DNA of 24,579 bases from an uncultured Clostridia bacterium. GTDB lineage: Bacteria > Bacillota_A > Clostridia > Oscillospirales > Oscillospiraceae. The DNA is taken from contig CAMVIC010000003.1 of assembly GCA_947167435.1 (NCBI GenBank), forward strand, positions 1 to 24,579. Reading direction: 5' to 3'. Under the pieces are notes generated by a model, which did no database searches, had not been told where the DNA came from, and was given only the letters and a program-made list of their open reading frames with translations. Position numbers and translations under genes: made by a program. Below are positions 22,286 through 24,579 of the stretch, piece by piece (the stretch's first letter is position 1; each line of letters starts with the position of its first letter).

Positions 22286-22852
22286 CTAGCCTCTCGTCTC
22301 GCGGAGCTTCTCCTCCGTGTCCTCCCGGACTGCCTGCCGCAGCGCCGTCAGATAGGGGGAAAAGGCCGCCTTGTCCTCGCCGTAGTGCAGGTTCAGCTCA
22401 TATTCGTTCTCCGTCCAAGTGCTCAGGTCCGACTCGTTGTGCTGAATCACCGCCTCCAGATTGTCCAGGGCCTTGAAGATACGGGCCTCCAGGCTCCGGC
22501 GCTCCTTCATCTCCGCGTACAGCGCCGCCATCTCCTCCCGATAGGGCGACGGCAGGGAGGACACCCATCGGTTCAGCAGCGTCTCCTCCCGATCCTCGTC
22601 CGCCGCGGTTTTCAGGAAGCTGGGGATATCCCCGGTGAAGGCCTCGCCCAGATCGTGGATCAGGCACATGCGGATGACCTTGTCCATGTCCGCCTGGGGA
22701 AACTCGTCCCGGATCCAGTAGGCCATCAGCGTAATACGCCAGCTGTGCTCCGCCACGCTCTCACGCCGTCCGCCGGAGGTCCAGCAGTGCCGTGTGGCGT
22801 CCTTCAGCCGCTCCGCCACATGCAGGGCATTCAGCAGTTCTCTCGCTTCCAT
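22286..22852 (-). CDS. HD-domain nucleotidase-like protein (YfbR/HDDC2 type)
   Basis: A 188-residue cytoplasmic HD-superfamily phosphohydrolase. The metal-binding residues are all in place: His36 in RESVAEHSWR, His66-Asp67 in CLIHDLGEAFTGDIP, and Asp130 in KALDNLEA. The pattern 'ERLKDATRHCWTSGGRRESVAEHSW' (split over 15-38) fits the YfbR/HDDC2 group, which dephosphorylates deoxyribonucleoside 5'-monophosphates. AAGGAG 6 bases upstream supports the start at 22852; an earlier in-frame ATG at 22894 lacks such a site. It follows ccsA by 64 bases on the same strand and precedes the macro-domain gene by 5 bases, so the last two genes are probably translated together. The nucleotide substrate is inferred from the family. 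Confidence 0.88.
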   Translation of the reverse strand: MEARELLNALHVAERLKDATRHCWTSGGRRESVAEHSWRITLMAYWIRDEFPQADMDKVIRMCLIHDLGEAFTGDIPSFLKTAADEDREETLLNRWVSSLPSPYREEMAALYAEMKERRSLEARIFKALDNLEAVIQHNESDLSTWTENEYELNLHYGEDKAAFSPYLTALRQAVREDTEEKLRETRG

Positions 22853-22916
22853 CGTCTTCTCCTTTCTCACGGGAAAGCGCCGCAGTGCCTCCACGGGCTC
22901 GCGGCGATTTTTGATA

Positions 22917-23711
22917 TCAGCCGTAGCTGTGCAGGCCGGACATCAGGGTGTTGACCCCGGCGAAAGTGAAGAACACCACCGGCACCGCGATCACCAGGAA
23001 CCAGGCCATCTTCACGCCCTGTTTCTTTCCCCGCAGGCGCAGGTGCAGGTACACCGCGTAGATGATCCAGGTGATCAGAGCCCAGACCTCCTTGGGGTCC
23101 CAGGTCCAGAAGGCGGACCAGGCCTGTTCGGCCCAGATGGCGCCGGACAGGATCACGACGGTGAGGAACAGGAAGCCGAAGGCCACCAGCCGGTAGCTGA
23201 GATAGTCCATCTGCATGAGCTTCGCCTCGTCCTCGCTGCGGCCCTTGCGGTGCATGAGCAGGTAGCGCAGGCTGATGCAGCCGGCCAGCACAAAAGCCGC
23301 GTAGCTGAGCACGGCAGAGCCGATGTGTACGCCGAACCAGGCGCTGCGCAGGGCGGGCATCAGGTCCCGGATTTCCATGGGCTGCAGCGCCGCATAGGTC
23401 AGCACCAGAAGCGTTGCGGGCATGGCCGCCACGCTGAGCCAGTCGCTGCCCTTCATGCGGCTTCGCAGCACGATCAGGAACAGGGCCACGCCCCAGGCAA
23501 AGGCGTTGGCAAACTCAAACTGGTTGGACAGGGGCAGCCGGTGGGCGATCACGCCCCGGGCCACGGTAAAGCCGGTGTGCAGGGCGAAGGCCGCCAAAAA
23601 GACGTACCAGGCCAGCTTCAGAAGCGGCTCCCTCTTAAACGCGGTCCCCGTAAACTGCAGCACGGTGGCCAGCGTGTAGACGGCAATGGTCAGGAAAAAC
23701 AAAATCCTCAT
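22917..23711 (-). CDS. ccsA: System II cytochrome c biogenesis protein CcsA/ResC
   Basis: A 264-residue integral membrane protein with about eight helices, the heme-handling subunit of the CcsBA (ResBC) heme lyase that attaches heme to CxxCH apocytochromes outside the membrane. The WWD-domain signature WAEQAWSAFWTWDPKEVW (193-210) is perfect, and likely heme-ligand histidines are visible (His129 in WFGVHIGSA and His261 in SGLHSYG). The length is typical of the shorter Gram-positive type. AAAGGAG is 8 bases upstream, and the ATG overlaps the stop of resB (ATGA at 23708-23711), indicating translational coupling. In databases the names CcsA and CcsB are used inconsistently; ResC is the Bacillus name. 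Confidence 0.95.
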   Translation of the reverse strand: MRILFFLTIAVYTLATVLQFTGTAFKREPLLKLAWYVFLAAFALHTGFTVARGVIAHRLPLSNQFEFANAFAWGVALFLIVLRSRMKGSDWLSVAAMPATLLVLTYAALQPMEIRDLMPALRSAWFGVHIGSAVLSYAAFVLAGCISLRYLLMHRKGRSEDEAKLMQMDYLSYRLVAFGFLFLTVVILSGAIWAEQAWSAFWTWDPKEVWALITWIIYAVYLHLRLRGKKQGVKMAWFLVIAVPVVFFTFAGVNTLMSGLHSYG

Positions 23712-24579
23712 GTCTCTTTCTCCTTTCTGTACTCCCCGAAGCGGGCCTGCAGCTCGATCCGCATGCCCTCCGGTTTGGGACCGCCCACCGCGTAGCCATC
23801 TCCGTCCACCTTGACCAGCACAGGCTGCAGGAAGAAGGTAACCGTCAGGCCGAGCAGCAGCAGGGCGAAGGAGGCAAAAAGCAGGGCGTTGACCCAGGTT
23901 GGGGTGTATTTGATGCGCAATCCCGGATACTCCACCGGCTCATTGAAGGCATATTCCATGCCCTTGACCTCCAGCGCATCCCCTGGGAAGGCCAGCACCG
24001 GGGTGTACACTCCGTCCGCCGCCACCAGCACCTGGTACACCGGGTTCTGGTAATGGCCGGAGGTGGAGGTGATCATGGTCAGGCTGCCGTCCTCCGCCTC
24101 CAGATAGCCGGGATAGAGGGCCTCATACCACAAGCCGTTTACACTGTCCACCGACAGAAAGCACATCTCCGTCAGGGTAAAGGTATCGCTGCCGCCGGTC
24201 TCCTGATTGGTCACAGTGACGGAGCCTGCGGTGCCGTAGGTCTGCTGATAGATCTTATAAGGGCCGATGGAAAGCGGGTGATTGACCCGGATAGTACCCT
24301 CTGCGTGAGCCCTGTCCCCCGCCAGGTCCACCCGGATGCGGCTGGCATAGTCCAGCTTTCCCTCCGCGTCCTCGATGGAGAAAGCGTCCACGGTAATGGC
24401 GGTGCCGTCCTCCAGGGTCAGGGTCTGCCCGGGCAGGCAGGTCTGGTCGCTGACCTGGGGCAGATACAGCGCCGCCGCCCCGAAGATCACCACCAGCAGA
24501 ATGGCCAGGTGGGTGAGAAAGGTCCCCCAGCGGCCAAAGTCGTTCTTGAAGTGGCAGGCTTCCACGAACGACCGGTCGG
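23708..24579 (-). CDS. resB: System II cytochrome c biogenesis protein ResB/Ccs1 (N-terminal part outside window)
   Basis: The reading frame enters from the right edge without a start, so the N-terminal part is missing; about 289 residues are visible. ResB passes heme together with ResC to apocytochromes c. The visible part opens DRSFVEACHFKNDFGRWG, followed by a membrane helix with an early His (FLTHLAILLVVIFGAA), a large external beta-rich region (containing NHPLSIGPYKIYQQTYG, a hallmark of the family) and a last helix (ALLFASFALLLLGLTVTFF) before a cytoplasmic tail. The GTG at 24565 is an internal Val codon and not a start. It overlaps ccsA by four bases. Confidence 0.93.
   Translation of the reverse strand, partial: DRSFVEACHFKNDFGRWGTFLTHLAILLVVIFGAAALYLPQVSDQTCLPGQTLTLEDGTAITVDAFSIEDAEGKLDYASRIRVDLAGDRAHAEGTIRVNHPLSIGPYKIYQQTYGTAGSVTVTNQETGGSDTFTLTEMCFLSVDSVNGLWYEALYPGYLEAEDGSLTMITSTSGHYQNPVYQVLVAADGVYTPVLAFPGDALEVKGMEYAFNEPVEYPGLRIKYTPTWVNALLFASFALLLLGLTVTFFLQPVLVKVDGDGYAVGGPKPEGMRIELQARFGEYRKEKET

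Overview
The window looks like a chromosomal segment of a GC-rich, anaerobic, gut-type Clostridia, most likely Oscillospiraceae. The basis is the mix of GC-rich coding sequence with strong AGGAGG ribosome binding sites and TTGNNN-17-TATAAT promoters, CotH-type and lipoprotein genes of Gram-positive style, and close clostridial-type homologues (DUF1653, MATE, MutY, class I DAHP synthase). Taxonomy is inferred from gene content only; there is no rRNA or tRNA gene here.

Layout, left to right. (1) 1-445: 3' end of a PfkB-family sugar kinase, closed by a terminator. (2) 615-2756: a Tat-exported flavoprotein of the fumarate reductase superfamily with a C-terminal covalent-FMN domain, as a single-gene unit with its own promoter and terminator. 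(3) 2889-5791, minus strand: an unrecognised 616-residue secreted protein followed 20 bases later by a class I DAHP synthase. (4) 5930-6393: DUF1653 gene overlapping a small Smr-domain gene, from a promoter back-to-back with that of the minus-strand pair. (5) 6540-8025: MATE efflux transporter behind a structured leader that ends in an intrinsic terminator (riboswitch-like). (6) 8164-9240: mutY.

(7) 9416-17489: the most distinctive part, a compact six-gene run on the plus strand whose products all appear to be membrane-anchored, lipidated or integral membrane proteins. It encodes a phosphodiester glycosidase (NAGPA) protein with a 290-residue acidic cytoplasmic tail, a single-pass membrane protein of unknown function, a lipoprotein joining lamin-tail, chitobiase-like and CotH kinase domains, a leucine-rich-repeat lipoprotein, a second membrane-anchored NAGPA protein and a small two-helix membrane protein. 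It starts at a strong promoter embedded in dyad symmetry, and a terminator-like hairpin lies inside the start of the CotH gene. I read it as an uncharacterised cell-surface modification system; its substrate is unknown.

(8) 17502-17768: a noncoding element made of successive strong hairpins with near-identical ends, resembling a MITE or repetitive intergenic element. (9) 17879-20532: an E2-type acyltransferase homologue lacking the catalytic histidine, paired with an acyl-CoA synthetase. (10) 20671-21522: a multi-pass membrane protein with an acidic segment. (11) 21573-24579, minus strand: a tightly packed operon entering from the right edge with resB and ccsA/resC (system II cytochrome c maturation), an HD-domain nucleotidase-like protein and a divergent macro-domain protein. 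Cytochrome c maturation together with the exported flavoprotein suggests an organism with extracytoplasmic anaerobic electron transfer, although the two loci are about 20 kb apart and the link is inference.
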